This document shows, one piece after another, positions 24,451-32,755 of a stretch of DNA of 64,000 bases. Position 1 is the first letter of the stretch, and every line of letters begins with the position of its first letter. Both the position numbers and the translations under genes were made by a program. The notes under the pieces were generated by a model. That model saw only the letters and a program-made list of their open reading frames with translations, made no database searches and was not told the origin of the DNA. Source of the DNA: Lachnospiraceae bacterium AB2028 (GTDB taxonomy: Bacteria; Bacillota; Clostridia; Lachnospirales; Lachnospiraceae); contig JHYJ01000008.1 in NCBI GenBank assembly GCA_000621425.1, forward strand, positions 62,001 to 126,000, given 5' to 3'.

Positions 24451-24490
24451 AAAAACACCGCTTCAGCATCATGCTTAAGCGGTGTTTTTT
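24451..24490. terminator. Bidirectional intrinsic terminator
   Basis: A-rich arm 24451-24463 pairs with 24477-24489 (AAAAACACCGCTT against its complement), giving U-runs on both strands. It ends rubrerythrin on the plus strand and overlaps the stop of the membrane protein on the minus strand. Confidence 0.85.
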
Positions 24491-25803
24491 CTCGCTATCA
24501 CCAGGCCGCTAACAGTATTTAACACAATGCAGGCAAGCAGTGACCAGAAGAAAACCGGAGTTGTATCGGCGTTGGCTACACGGAAGGTGTAGGCCGACAG
24601 GGCATCCACGCCGCTTCCTAAAATGAAATATGAGAAAATGAAAAAGAATGACATCATGAAAGCCTGCTCAACAACTGCCCCAAGTCCGTAGAATCTTGAC
24701 CTTACAAGCCTTCTTTCTTCAAAAGCAAACCGTTCATCCTTAAGATAAGCAGATATGCTTCTGCTGTTTCCCATGGAAACAAATACAACCGTAATGAGGA
24801 CTCCTGCCATATAACAGACCTTACCAGGAATAAGCATCAGACAGGAAGCGGCATTTGCAGCAACAATGCAGAAAAGCTCATATTTATCTTCCGGGATCTT
24901 TTTCCTGCAGACAGGTGCTACCGCCTTAGACAGCCCCACTCCAAGTCCTATCATGACATAGGCTGCTGTAACCTTGCCATACTCACCTATCGCCATAAAA
25001 TATATCAGTGAAAAGATCGTTACAAAATTCCTCTCTGCACCATACCACAGGGTTCTGATACTATGTCCCCTGTAAGGTTTTTTCCGGGTAACCAAGGCTG
25101 TGGCCACTAACAGGATCATCCCCGCAGCGATCCACATTATTAAGCCCAGACCGGCTGTCTGCTTATAAAGACGGATCACATATGTAAATAAAAGGATGAT
25201 CATTGCAAGCAGAAACTGATCCCACCTGACGGTATTCTTCTCATGAACAGGCTCGCCCTTATAGGGATTGTGGCCTGCAAGCAAAATACACTGTATGGTT
25301 GAAACAGAAACAAGAATTAATATCGCCGTGATCACGGTATACATATTTACATATCTGAATGCCATGACAAGCACTATATATATTCCAAGGATAAGATATC
25401 CGACATACAGTGACAAACCGAATAGCCATATCTTTTTTTCCCGGATGGCATCCCTCACCGTGCGGTAGGATGATGCAAAGCAGGACAATCCCAGGCCTAT
25501 CACGATTGCCCCTGCATCCCACAGAAGATGCACACTATTTCCAAAGTACATAAGAACACACCCCAGTATGGCTGTTATATTTCCTGCCAGCCACACTGAG
25601 TATGGATTTTTCAGCTTTCCAAAGCCGCTTAACAGAAAAGGTCCTGCCTTCTCAAATGCATACAAAAGCACAAAAGGCATTATGAACTCTGTCTGCCCGT
25701 AATGCTCATAGTACAATCCTACAAACATAAGATTCGGCAGCATGACCGCACCTTCTGCAAGGGCTTCGGAAAAAGCGCCAAGAATCGAATGAATCACCTT
25801 CAT
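24475..25803 (-). CDS. MFS-like polytopic membrane protein
   Basis: 442 residues with about twelve hydrophobic segments in two halves and a central loop near residue 185-200. RTVRDAIREKK after TM4 and ESKDERFAFEERRLVRSRFYG-type basic loops are like the intracellular loops of major facilitator transporters. I cannot name a subfamily. The start codon is 1 bp beyond the GH3 stop, so it is translated with that gene. An export or import role for the GH3 product is plausible but unproven. Confidence 0.6.
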   Translation of the reverse strand: MKVIHSILGAFSEALAEGAVMLPNLMFVGLYYEHYGQTEFIMPFVLLYAFEKAGPFLLSGFGKLKNPYSVWLAGNITAILGCVLMYFGNSVHLLWDAGAIVIGLGLSCFASSYRTVRDAIREKKIWLFGLSLYVGYLILGIYIVLVMAFRYVNMYTVITAILILVSVSTIQCILLAGHNPYKGEPVHEKNTVRWDQFLLAMIILLFTYVIRLYKQTAGLGLIMWIAAGMILLVATALVTRKKPYRGHSIRTLWYGAERNFVTIFSLIYFMAIGEYGKVTAAYVMIGLGVGLSKAVAPVCRKKIPEDKYELFCIVAANAASCLMLIPGKVCYMAGVLITVVFVSMGNSRSISAYLKDERFAFEERRLVRSRFYGLGAVVEQAFMMSFFFIFSYFILGSGVDALSAYTFRVANADTTPVFFWSLLACIVLNTVSGLVIARKNTA

Positions 25804-25804
25804 C

Positions 25805-27511
25805 TTATTCTGTTTCAGTCTCTATGAGATTAAAGAAGAATTTCTCCTTCATAGGCGTATCTATCGCCCTCACAGGCTTAAGCTGATTCTGGGAAACACC
25901 CTTCATGATCATAACATCTCTGTAAAGCATATATGTTTCCTGCTGTGTAATGCAGAGCTTTGTCTTTCCAAGTGTTCCGTTCATGATCTTCTGGCCAAAC
26001 GAAGGATTTGCCTGTCCCAGCAGCTTTTCAGCCACATCCCTGTACTCCTGAAGCTTGCTTTCATCAATCTCTTTATCCGGCTCCATCAAAAGTACATAAC
26101 GGCCAGGCTTTGAATCCGTATCAGCATATACACTGTAGTCAGTGATAAGCAAACCTGTTTCATCCTGGAATCTTTCGATAGTCCAGCGTAAAGCTTCTTC
26201 GTTGGTCTTCTCACCTGCGATAGAGATCATCTGGTTCTTGCGATAAAGGAATGATACCATTGGCGACTCATTGTAAAATCCCTTTACCCTGACCACATCC
26301 TTGATCCTGTATCTGTAGAATCCGGAAAGATTGGTCACTACTATTTCATAATCCTTTCCTTCTTCCAGCTGATCTATTGTAAGCGTAGTCTCGTCATCAT
26401 CCGCATCGGCAGGAATGAACTCATAGAATCCGCCGTCAGGAAGCAGCACAAAGCCATCCTCACCGGTCCTTCTTGCCACTGCCATCAATGATTCGGATGC
26501 GGCATAGTTAAGGAAACTGTATGGCACGTTCCTTCCGGTATACTTTCTCATCTTCTGTGTATACTGTGAAAATCCGCCGGTACCTATAGCACCAAGCCAC
26601 TGGAAATCAGGCCATATCCTTATAACGATTTCATCAAAGCCTTTCTTAAACTCTTCCCTGAGCTCGTCAGCACGCTTGGGATCCGGCTCGAACATAGACT
26701 CAAACTTGCGCCTCAGCTCAGGGGAGATCATAACAGACTCACCGATCACACCCTTTTCAATATCATCACACATTTCTTCCCAGTTAGACTCAAGCCATGT
26801 CATAAGATCCACAAGCGATGTCATAAATGCAGATGTCATGCATGTCACTTTTCTATTAGCAAGCGCAAATCTCAGTTTTAAGTACTTGCTGTCCATCGAC
26901 TCGGTAGGGAATACCAGCTCAGCCGGTGATGTCATAAAGCTTAAAAGGTGGTCTGCAAATACACGCATGCAGGTACCTGATATAGGGCCCTTTGGTATGC
27001 CGTTTTCCGTAACCATGGGTGGTGCTTCGATCGTATTGAGACAGAAACCATCCTTATATGACTTTCCGGTTGTATTCCTGAAATACTCATCCATTACGCC
27101 GAAAAGAATACTTGCACCATAGATTGCATAATTATCCAGGGTAGCCTGGGTAACAGGTATATGCTTCGGTACTCCCACGCTTCCCGAACTTAATGCATAA
27201 TGCCTTACGGGATAGCTGGTTATAAGATCCTCTTCATCATTATTTATCATCCGTTCAATGTACGGAGCATAATCATCATAGTTTGAAAAAGGAACTTTCT
27301 TTCTATATTCGTCTATACTGCTGATCCCCGCAAAATCATATTTCTTTCCGTACTCGGTATCTGCATTATCTTTCAGGATCTTGAGAAGAGTTTCTTCGCT
27401 TGCCGAAACAGCTCTACGGCTGACCTCATCAAGATGCCTCAGGGCATTTGCCCCCCTCTTCTTCATCACTGTACAAAAAACATGATTTGTTATACCTCTT
27501 ACTATCGCCAT
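25805..27511 (-). CDS. GH3 auxin-responsive-promoter family acyl-adenylating enzyme
   Basis: 568 residues, the usual length for the family. ATP-binding motifs are visible: YALSSGSVGVPKHIPVT near residue 104, FLNYAASESLMAV near 330 and YRYRIKDVVRVKGFYN near 410, followed by the C-terminal domain (SIAGEKTNEEAL). Plant GH3 enzymes adenylate carboxylic acids such as auxin or jasmonate and couple them to amino acids. Bacterial members are little studied, so substrate is open. It follows a STAS gene by 20 bp and abuts a membrane transporter-like gene, forming a three-gene unit. GGAGG precedes the ATG. Confidence 0.85.
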   Translation of the reverse strand: MAIVRGITNHVFCTVMKKRGANALRHLDEVSRRAVSASEETLLKILKDNADTEYGKKYDFAGISSIDEYRKKVPFSNYDDYAPYIERMINNDEEDLITSYPVRHYALSSGSVGVPKHIPVTQATLDNYAIYGASILFGVMDEYFRNTTGKSYKDGFCLNTIEAPPMVTENGIPKGPISGTCMRVFADHLLSFMTSPAELVFPTESMDSKYLKLRFALANRKVTCMTSAFMTSLVDLMTWLESNWEEMCDDIEKGVIGESVMISPELRRKFESMFEPDPKRADELREEFKKGFDEIVIRIWPDFQWLGAIGTGGFSQYTQKMRKYTGRNVPYSFLNYAASESLMAVARRTGEDGFVLLPDGGFYEFIPADADDDETTLTIDQLEEGKDYEIVVTNLSGFYRYRIKDVVRVKGFYNESPMVSFLYRKNQMISIAGEKTNEEALRWTIERFQDETGLLITDYSVYADTDSKPGRYVLLMEPDKEIDESKLQEYRDVAEKLLGQANPSFGQKIMNGTLGKTKLCITQQETYMLYRDVMIMKGVSQNQLKPVRAIDTPMKEKFFFNLIETETE

Positions 27512-27531
27512 AACCCACCTCCTGTTTATGC

Positions 27532-27825
27532 CTACTCAACCGTCAGAATACCATCAAATCCCGTAACCTCAAATATTTCTTTTATGCTTTCACTTGCATT
27601 TTTTACCACCATACTTCCCTGCTTGTTCATAACCTTCTGTGCAGACAGAAGGACGCGAAGTCCCGCAGATGATATGTACTCAAGCTTTTCAATGTCAAAC
27701 TTAAGTTTTTCAACCCCGTCAAGGGACTTGATCTCCTCCGCCAGTTCCGGTGCGGTCGTGGTATCAAGCCTTCCCTCCAAAGCAATGGTCAGCTCACTTC
27801 CGTTACGATCCTTACTTATAGTCAT
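27532..27825 (-). CDS. STAS-domain anti-sigma-factor antagonist-like protein
   Basis: 97 residues, a single STAS domain. LEYISSAGLRVLLSA near residue 48-62 contains the Ser52/Ser53 pair where SpoIIAA/RsbV-like proteins are phosphorylated. Such proteins free sigma factors by binding an anti-sigma kinase, but no sigma factor or kinase gene is near. Its operon with GH3 suggests a regulatory or structural link to that enzyme. GGGAGGG precedes the ATG. Confidence 0.85.
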   Translation of the reverse strand: MTISKDRNGSELTIALEGRLDTTTAPELAEEIKSLDGVEKLKFDIEKLEYISSAGLRVLLSAQKVMNKQGSMVVKNASESIKEIFEVTGFDGILTVE

Positions 27826-27894
27826 TACTTAACCCTCCCTGTTATTTTTTTAATAATTATAACATAATAACCCCTGAAACCATGAAAAGAATCC

Positions 27895-28281
27895 TTACTC
27901 AGCCCCCGGCTCGTATCCCTTTTCCTTAAGGTATTTTTTAAGGGCAGCAAAGCTTTCTGCGCTTATTACATGTTCTATTCGGCAGGCATCCTCAGTTGCC
28001 ACATCCTCAGCTACCCCAAGATCCTTAAGCCACGCTGAAAGGAAAAGATGCCTTTCGTATATTGTCTCGGCTATGGCCTTGCCGCTGTCGGTAAGATAAA
28101 TATAGCCTGCATCCATTACTGTGATGTGATTCTTTTCCCGAAGGTTCTTCATGGCGATGCTGACACTGGATTTCCTGAATCCCATTTCGTTTGCTATGTC
28201 AACAGCCCTGACAACAGGAAGTTTTTTGCTTAAGATCAGTATTGTTTCAAGATAATCTTCTGATGACTCGTTGGATCTCAT
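27895..28281 (-). CDS. DtxR/MntR-family metal-dependent regulator
   Basis: 128 residues. The N-terminal winged helix has SEDYLETILIL at 6-16 and MGFRKSSVSIAMKNLREKNHI near 31. A dimerisation domain with metal ligands follows (AETIYERHLFLSAWLKDLGV, EDACRIEHVIS). It matches MntR/IdeR-type repressors without the SH3 domain and probably senses Mn or Fe. GGAGA lies six bases before the ATG. A promoter-like TTGCAA-17-TACAGT and a TTAGGTAAAT motif lie upstream on the same strand. Confidence 0.88.
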   Translation of the reverse strand: MRSNESSEDYLETILILSKKLPVVRAVDIANEMGFRKSSVSIAMKNLREKNHITVMDAGYIYLTDSGKAIAETIYERHLFLSAWLKDLGVAEDVATEDACRIEHVISAESFAALKKYLKEKGYEPGAE

Positions 28282-28312
28282 ATGCTGCTCTCCTATCTTT
28301 AAGCTTACGCAA

Positions 28313-28388
28313 GTTTTATTTACCTAACAACTGTACCATAAACTAACTGGGATTGCAACTTGAAACCTTCGTTTTATTTAACTAAACA
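28313..28388. promoter_or_regulatory. Pair of GTTTTATTTA-type direct repeats upstream of the DtxR-like gene
   Basis: GTTTTATTTACCTAACA (28313-28329) and GTTTTATTTAACTAAACA (28371-28388) are near-identical and 58 bp apart. The first lies just downstream of the candidate promoter of the regulator gene, a fitting place for autorepression. The second touches the stop of the next gene. Confidence 0.35.
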
Positions 28389-29068
28389 GCGGCCGCTGCT
28401 CCGTCGTTTTTGCGGATTTTTAGAACATATATAGTCCTGCACATACCATTGTTATATGCCTTCATGGCTGTCAGAGGATCAGGATAGGGCTGCTTTTCAA
28501 TAAAGCCGTTGTGAACCCTGAAGCTGTCCCCCTCTTTTGTTACACAAAGCGTATGGACCATATGGAAAGGATTATAACCCCGGTTAAATGCCGTATATAT
28601 ATATGCCGCCCCGTCATCTTCATCCTTAAGTGTCTCAATCCTGCTGCCCCTGTATTCCGTCACATCATAGCCACGGTTCTTAAAATACCTGTATATAGCC
28701 AGGGGATCGGTTCCGAATATTCCTTTAAAACAGATGCCATCGCCCGAATATTCATACAGAAGTTCCGGGTAACTTTTTTCATCACCTAATGCAATAAGGG
28801 CATTGTATGTTGCTATCACTTCACAGGAATTGCGGGCCGCAGTCAAAGGCAGTCCCCTGAAAAAAATCCTGCATTCGGTTTTACTTGCAACACCATATAA
28901 AAAACCCGTAAGAGCCGGCTGGTTCTCCAGATAGCTCCCCGGGATTTTTTTCCTGTACTCACGCCATGCGATCCTGTTCAGCCGGTATTGACTTTCCCTT
29001 GTGTCCTGCTTAAGTCTCCCGGCCAATACATGAAAAACCTGTATTGTACAAGCACCTATGATTCCCAC
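28382..29068 (-). CDS. Unknown protein, possibly C39/papain-like
   Basis: 228 residues from a GTG start that follows the stop of the small membrane protein gene by four bases, so translation is coupled. I do not recognise a family. NSCEVIATYNALIAL near residue 82 places a Cys at the head of a helix, and FHMVHTLCVTKEGDSFRVHNGF near 170-192 could supply His and Asn. That order is the one seen in C39-like papain folds. No signal peptide is clear, although the first 16 residues are hydrophobic. Peptidase activity is a hypothesis only. Confidence 0.5.
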   Translation of the reverse strand: MGIIGACTIQVFHVLAGRLKQDTRESQYRLNRIAWREYRKKIPGSYLENQPALTGFLYGVASKTECRIFFRGLPLTAARNSCEVIATYNALIALGDEKSYPELLYEYSGDGICFKGIFGTDPLAIYRYFKNRGYDVTEYRGSRIETLKDEDDGAAYIYTAFNRGYNPFHMVHTLCVTKEGDSFRVHNGFIEKQPYPDPLTAMKAYNNGMCRTIYVLKIRKNDGAAAAV

Positions 29069-29072
29069 ATTC

Positions 29073-29315
29073 TCACGCCTTCTTGAATAAGCTCTTAAGA
29101 CCGCTTATAACACTGGGCTTCTTGTCAGACTGCACTATCACGGTAGGACTTGGAACCATCATCACGCCTACTGCGAAACCAACTAAAAATGCTACTATGA
29201 AAGCTAAGATGATGACCTTCTTGGAAACAACTATCTCGTCGTCTGCCACCCAGTCCTTAACCTTCTGCTGTGCGCTGTCAATGCTGTCCTTTACGCTAAG
29301 TATTGCATCATTCAT
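29073..29315 (-). CDS. Small membrane protein of unknown function
   Basis: 80 residues: a charged amphipathic N-terminus (about 1-28), a single hydrophobic helix VIILAFIVAFLVGFAVGVMMV near 33-53, and a basic tail ending in GLKSLFKKA. GAGGGGG lies ahead of the ATG. It sits between the HD hydrolase (21 bp away) and the possible C39-like gene (overlap-coupled) and is probably part of one transcript. No function can be assigned. Confidence 0.65.
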   Translation of the reverse strand: MNDAILSVKDSIDSAQQKVKDWVADDEIVVSKKVIILAFIVAFLVGFAVGVMMVPSPTVIVQSDKKPSVISGLKSLFKKA

Positions 29316-29336
29316 TTTTAACTGCCCCCTCTCTTT

Positions 29337-29858
29337 TTATGCTCCGTAGTTCATTGCTCTCTTGCTTCTTGCATGAACTGCCGCTGCCTTCTTCTTTCTC
29401 ATTATGCCGTCGCCGACTGCAGCATATTTATCTGCTATGGAAACTATCATGCTTTCCTTTGATGTAGGAAACTTCGTGATGGTCATGGGCCACATATGGC
29501 AGCGGATGATCTTCTCTGTATTGTAATTTATGTCCGGTACCAGGCGCCTTGCCACATCAAGAGACCTGGCGGGATGCTCCCTGTAGCATTCAGCATTGTT
29601 CTTGAAACACTTATCCCTGTCAAGTATCCCAAGGTCATGGCAGAGCGCACCGACTACTACATCTGATTTCTTGGTAGATATATGAATCTTTTCAAGAAAG
29701 TTACATATGGTCAAGCTGGTGTGCGCCACCCTGATGGTGTGGTCACCTACTGTAGTACGGTTATGGTGTTTCTGCTTCATCGCCTGCTTAAACTCGGCTG
29801 AGTCAAATATGGAAGCGCCATAACGGTACAGGACACTGTTTATTTCGTTCTCGGACAT
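29337..29858 (-). CDS. HD-domain phosphohydrolase-like protein
   Basis: 173 residues. Metal ligands of an HD domain are visible: His in GDHTIRVAHTS near 38-48, HD in ALCHDLG near 73 and a late Asp in SIADKYAAVGD near 143. A basic tail (MRKKKAAAVHARSKRAM) follows. HD proteins hydrolyse phosphate esters of nucleotides, but the substrate here is unknown. GGAGG precedes the start. Confidence 0.8.
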   Translation of the reverse strand: MSENEINSVLYRYGASIFDSAEFKQAMKQKHHNRTTVGDHTIRVAHTSLTICNFLEKIHISTKKSDVVVGALCHDLGILDRDKCFKNNAECYREHPARSLDVARRLVPDINYNTEKIIRCHMWPMTITKFPTSKESMIVSIADKYAAVGDGIMRKKKAAAVHARSKRAMNYGA

Positions 29859-29879
29859 CTAAACCTCCGTGCATCCAAT

Positions 29880-30069
29880 CGAGTAGGGGCGATGAAATCC
29901 CCCTGCTCGTCTGCCGGGCTGCGTTCGGCGCAAACCAAAAAATTTCCTTATGCAGCCCGTCCAATATATAGCAAACGACAAAACTTATCAGTTTTGCCGT
30001 TTACTCTTTTTCAATATTTACATTCTACACGCAAAATCAGATTTTGCAAAGTGATATATTGATCACTTT
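29880..30069. repeat. Run of five short inverted repeats between two genes
   Basis: Dyads at 29880-29909 (10-bp arms), 29915-29959 (8-bp arms, with an inner GCG-TTCG turn), 29973-30002 (13-bp arms with one mismatch, TATC loop), 30031-30047 (palindrome GCAAAATC/GATTTTGC) and 30048-30069 (8-bp arms). The last overlaps the aquaporin stop and could terminate that transcript. The others are unexplained. Confidence 0.7.
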
Positions 30070-30761
30070 TTATCGTCTGCCTCAAGGAACTTGTATGCAA
30101 AACCGCCAATAGCCGCACCAAACAGAGGACCAACTATGAATACGACCACCTGTTTTATTGGCTCAAAATTAGATCCGATGGCTGCTGCTATAGCAGGACC
30201 AAGACTCCTTGCAGGATTTACGGATGTACCGGTAAGTCCGATGGTGCAGATATGGATAGCCACCAGAGTAAGACCTATTATAAGTCCACCGAATGAACCG
30301 TGGCTCTGTTTCTTGGATGTAACTCCAAGTATGGCCATTACGAAAATGCAGGTTGCGATCACTTCTACAAGTATGCCTGCCGCAAATGATCCGGATACTC
30401 CGCCAAGACCGTTGGTTGCAAGTCCGCCTGTCATATCGGTAACATTTCCAAGACTGAATATGCATGCAAGTGCTTCGGAACCTACAAATGCACCAAGACA
30501 CTGTGCAACTACATAACCTGCAAAATCTACAGGAGTTATGCCGCCGTTTATGAATACCGCAAGAGATACGGCAGGATTAACATGACCGCCGGAAATATTA
30601 CCTACACCATAAGCCATTGCTACGATCGCAAGACCAAATGCAAACGCTGTAAGAATGTAACCACAGCCATTTACTGAATCACAGCCTACCAGCATTGCTG
30701 TTCCACAACCTACAAATACCAATATGAATGTTCCGATAAATTCTGCGATATATTTTTTCAT
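30063..30761 (-). CDS. Aquaporin / MIP-family channel
   Basis: 232 residues with six membrane helices and both NPA boxes: GGHVNPAVSL near residue 61 and TSVNPARSLGPAI near 180. The residues after the second NPA (ARSLGPA) fit a water channel of the AqpZ type better than a glycerol facilitator, but selectivity cannot be settled by eye. GGAGG precedes the ATG. It follows the six-repeat secreted protein gene, separated by a terminator-like hairpin. Confidence 0.9.
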   Translation of the reverse strand: MKKYIAEFIGTFILVFVGCGTAMLVGCDSVNGCGYILTAFAFGLAIVAMAYGVGNISGGHVNPAVSLAVFINGGITPVDFAGYVVAQCLGAFVGSEALACIFSLGNVTDMTGGLATNGLGGVSGSFAAGILVEVIATCIFVMAILGVTSKKQSHGSFGGLIIGLTLVAIHICTIGLTGTSVNPARSLGPAIAAAIGSNFEPIKQVVVFIVGPLFGAAIGGFAYKFLEADDKK

Positions 30762-30786
30762 TGCCTTTTCCTCCTTGAAAATGCAA

Positions 30787-30814
30787 GTTCCTTCCGGATA
30801 CCGCCGGAAGGAAC
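30787..30814 (-). terminator. Probable terminator after the six-repeat secreted protein
   Basis: An 11-bp perfect stem GTTCCTTCCGG / CCGGAAGGAAC with a six-base loop. On the minus strand it is followed by TTGCATTTTC, a weak U-run. Confidence 0.55.
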
Positions 30815-30830
30815 CACCTTTAATTATTAT

Positions 30831-32402
30831 TTACTTAAAAACTCTTGTTGCACGCCAGTAACCATCTGAACCTGTCATAGCTGTGATAGTCACATTACTA
30901 TCACTTGTCTTTAATATACGATAACCGTCAAAGTTTGTTCCGTTATCATACTTAATGGTCATATTTCCTGATGCGGTAGCTAATGTAATCTTTGATCCAT
31001 CAATCTTTGTGATCTTACCTACAAAGTTAAGCTGCGTTGTTGCATCAAGGGTAGTACCTGCTGCAGGATCAAGATTTGATGTAATGCTTGCTGCATGCAT
31101 ATAGGCATCAGCACCGCCATAAACCTTAGCCTTCACTGTATCACCAACTCTAAACGCCTGGGCAGCTTCCCATTTTGTATTTACGTCGATACGGATGATC
31201 ATTGTACCCTGGCCATCTATATTAAGATACAGAGTGTTGTTGTCTGTCTTCTTATCAACCTTTCCCTTTACCTCAACTTCATCAGAACATTTTGTTGTGG
31301 CAGGCCAGAGATTCGATGAAGGCTCCGAATAAGTTGTTTCCTTTCCTGTGATCTTGATTGCATGCATATACGAATCTGCACCATGCTGAACAACAACATC
31401 CACCTTCTTGCCAATAAGCAGAAGTCCGCCTGCACCGATGACGGTCTGTGTATCCATACGTATGGTCATGTTGCCGCCTGAAGTTGAAAGCAGAAGAGTG
31501 TTGTCATCAGTATTTTTCAATACAGTTCCGCTTACTGTTACAGCTGCTCCATCTAACGCTACCGGACCATTTGTTAAATTCCCACCCAGTTTATAAGCAT
31601 GGAACTGGTTATCAGCCCCTGTATATACAGCCGCACTTACTGTCTTTCCTGAGTTCAGTACATGAAGCTGGCTTAAATCTGTTGAGCTGTCTATCAATAT
31701 TGTAAGAAGGTTGTTATTTACCTTAAGTACGAATGAAGCGTCCGAAGGATTATCCTGTACCACTCCGGTTATAATTGCAAGTGAACGGCCATCAGGAGTC
31801 TTTTCAGGAACGCCGGTGATGGTGCTTGAAGCTGATGCAGATTCAGCAGCTACGATATTCACTGCGTGAAGATAACCGTCTGACGCACCTGCTACAGTTA
31901 CATTCAGTAACTTATCTTTATGTATGATCCTGCAACCTGTAAAATTAGACGCCTTGTCCAAACGGATGTTGAACTTGCTACCGTTGCAGTCAAGAATAAG
32001 AGTACTGGGATCAGACCCATCCATAACCTTACCTGTAACAGTTATCTGATTTGTGGTATCAACAGTTGCGCCCCAGGTTGTTCCACCTGATGCCTTGATG
32101 CATGAAGTATGAAGATATGAATCACTTCCATACTTCCACTCAACCGTGACTTCCTTTCCTTTCATCAGGACAGGTGCATCCTCAATATTTAAGTCTGCGT
32201 CCATCTTGATCTGCATTACGCCTTCAGAGGTGGTAAGCTTAAGCAGATCATCAGTAGTACCGTCTGCCACCTTGCCCTTAATGCTTCCGTCTGCTGCGTT
32301 AGCTTTTATGGCTAAAACTCCGCCACAAATTCCTGCAGTGAGCACCACAGCCATCAACAGGCTGACGAAACGGTGCAGTTTTCTTGCTGTTCTTTGTTTC
32401 AT
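30831..32402 (-). CDS. Secreted protein of six tandem beta-rich repeats
   Basis: 523 residues from the ATG at 32402, which has AAGGAGG upstream; an open upstream extension lacks a site. A signal peptide (about 1-36, ending KANA) is followed by six repeats of about 70-85 residues. Each has the plan: G-x-V near the start, TLxL strand, a strand of xxIxxD, then V-x-V or A-x-V, then G-x-D-x-Y-x-H-A. The plan resembles an OB-like or beta-barrel fold, but I recognise no family. There is no sorting motif or wall-binding domain. It is probably a single-gene unit. Confidence 0.75.
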   Translation of the reverse strand: MKQRTARKLHRFVSLLMAVVLTAGICGGVLAIKANAADGSIKGKVADGTTDDLLKLTTSEGVMQIKMDADLNIEDAPVLMKGKEVTVEWKYGSDSYLHTSCIKASGGTTWGATVDTTNQITVTGKVMDGSDPSTLILDCNGSKFNIRLDKASNFTGCRIIHKDKLLNVTVAGASDGYLHAVNIVAAESASASSTITGVPEKTPDGRSLAIITGVVQDNPSDASFVLKVNNNLLTILIDSSTDLSQLHVLNSGKTVSAAVYTGADNQFHAYKLGGNLTNGPVALDGAAVTVSGTVLKNTDDNTLLLSTSGGNMTIRMDTQTVIGAGGLLLIGKKVDVVVQHGADSYMHAIKITGKETTYSEPSSNLWPATTKCSDEVEVKGKVDKKTDNNTLYLNIDGQGTMIIRIDVNTKWEAAQAFRVGDTVKAKVYGGADAYMHAASITSNLDPAAGTTLDATTQLNFVGKITKIDGSKITLATASGNMTIKYDNGTNFDGYRILKTSDSNVTITAMTGSDGYWRATRVFK

Positions 32403-32755
32403 TTTTTCCTCCTTACTTTGTACAAACGCCATAACCGTGCTAAAAACGCCGTAAAGCGTGAGACAATATACCATTTTATGTAAATAAATTATGTAAACTT
32501 ATTTTATAATAACACCATCGCTAAATAATTGCTATACTTTTTTTCATTATTTGCTGCGTTCTAAATTGTCTTTGTAAAATATTGATTTAACAAGCATTAT
32601 GAAGATTATTCTGTAAATAGTTGTTTTTTAACCGCAAAGTATTATAAAATATATCGACGGAACTAATAGGATAATTTATGGTTACATAATATTTTTTATA
32701 TTTAACATAAATTAATCCGCCATAAAAATTTAGTTAAAATTTCAAGGAGCGACAT
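32403..32755. other. AT-rich divergent intergenic region
   Basis: About 350 bp between the divergent secreted-protein and histidine-phosphatase genes. Several TATA-like and TTTACA motifs occur on both strands, but none pairs convincingly at 16-18 bp, so I call no promoter. No structured RNA or ORF is apparent. Confidence 0.5.

Noticed and set aside
24454-24490. Plus-strand hairpin as a riboswitch for the downstream gene
   Set aside because: It is a simple stem with U-runs on both sides at the convergent gene ends, so a terminator explains it.
32403-32474. 24-codon extension of the six-repeat protein gene
   Set aside because: The extension would precede a normal signal peptide; the ATG at 32402 has the ribosome site.
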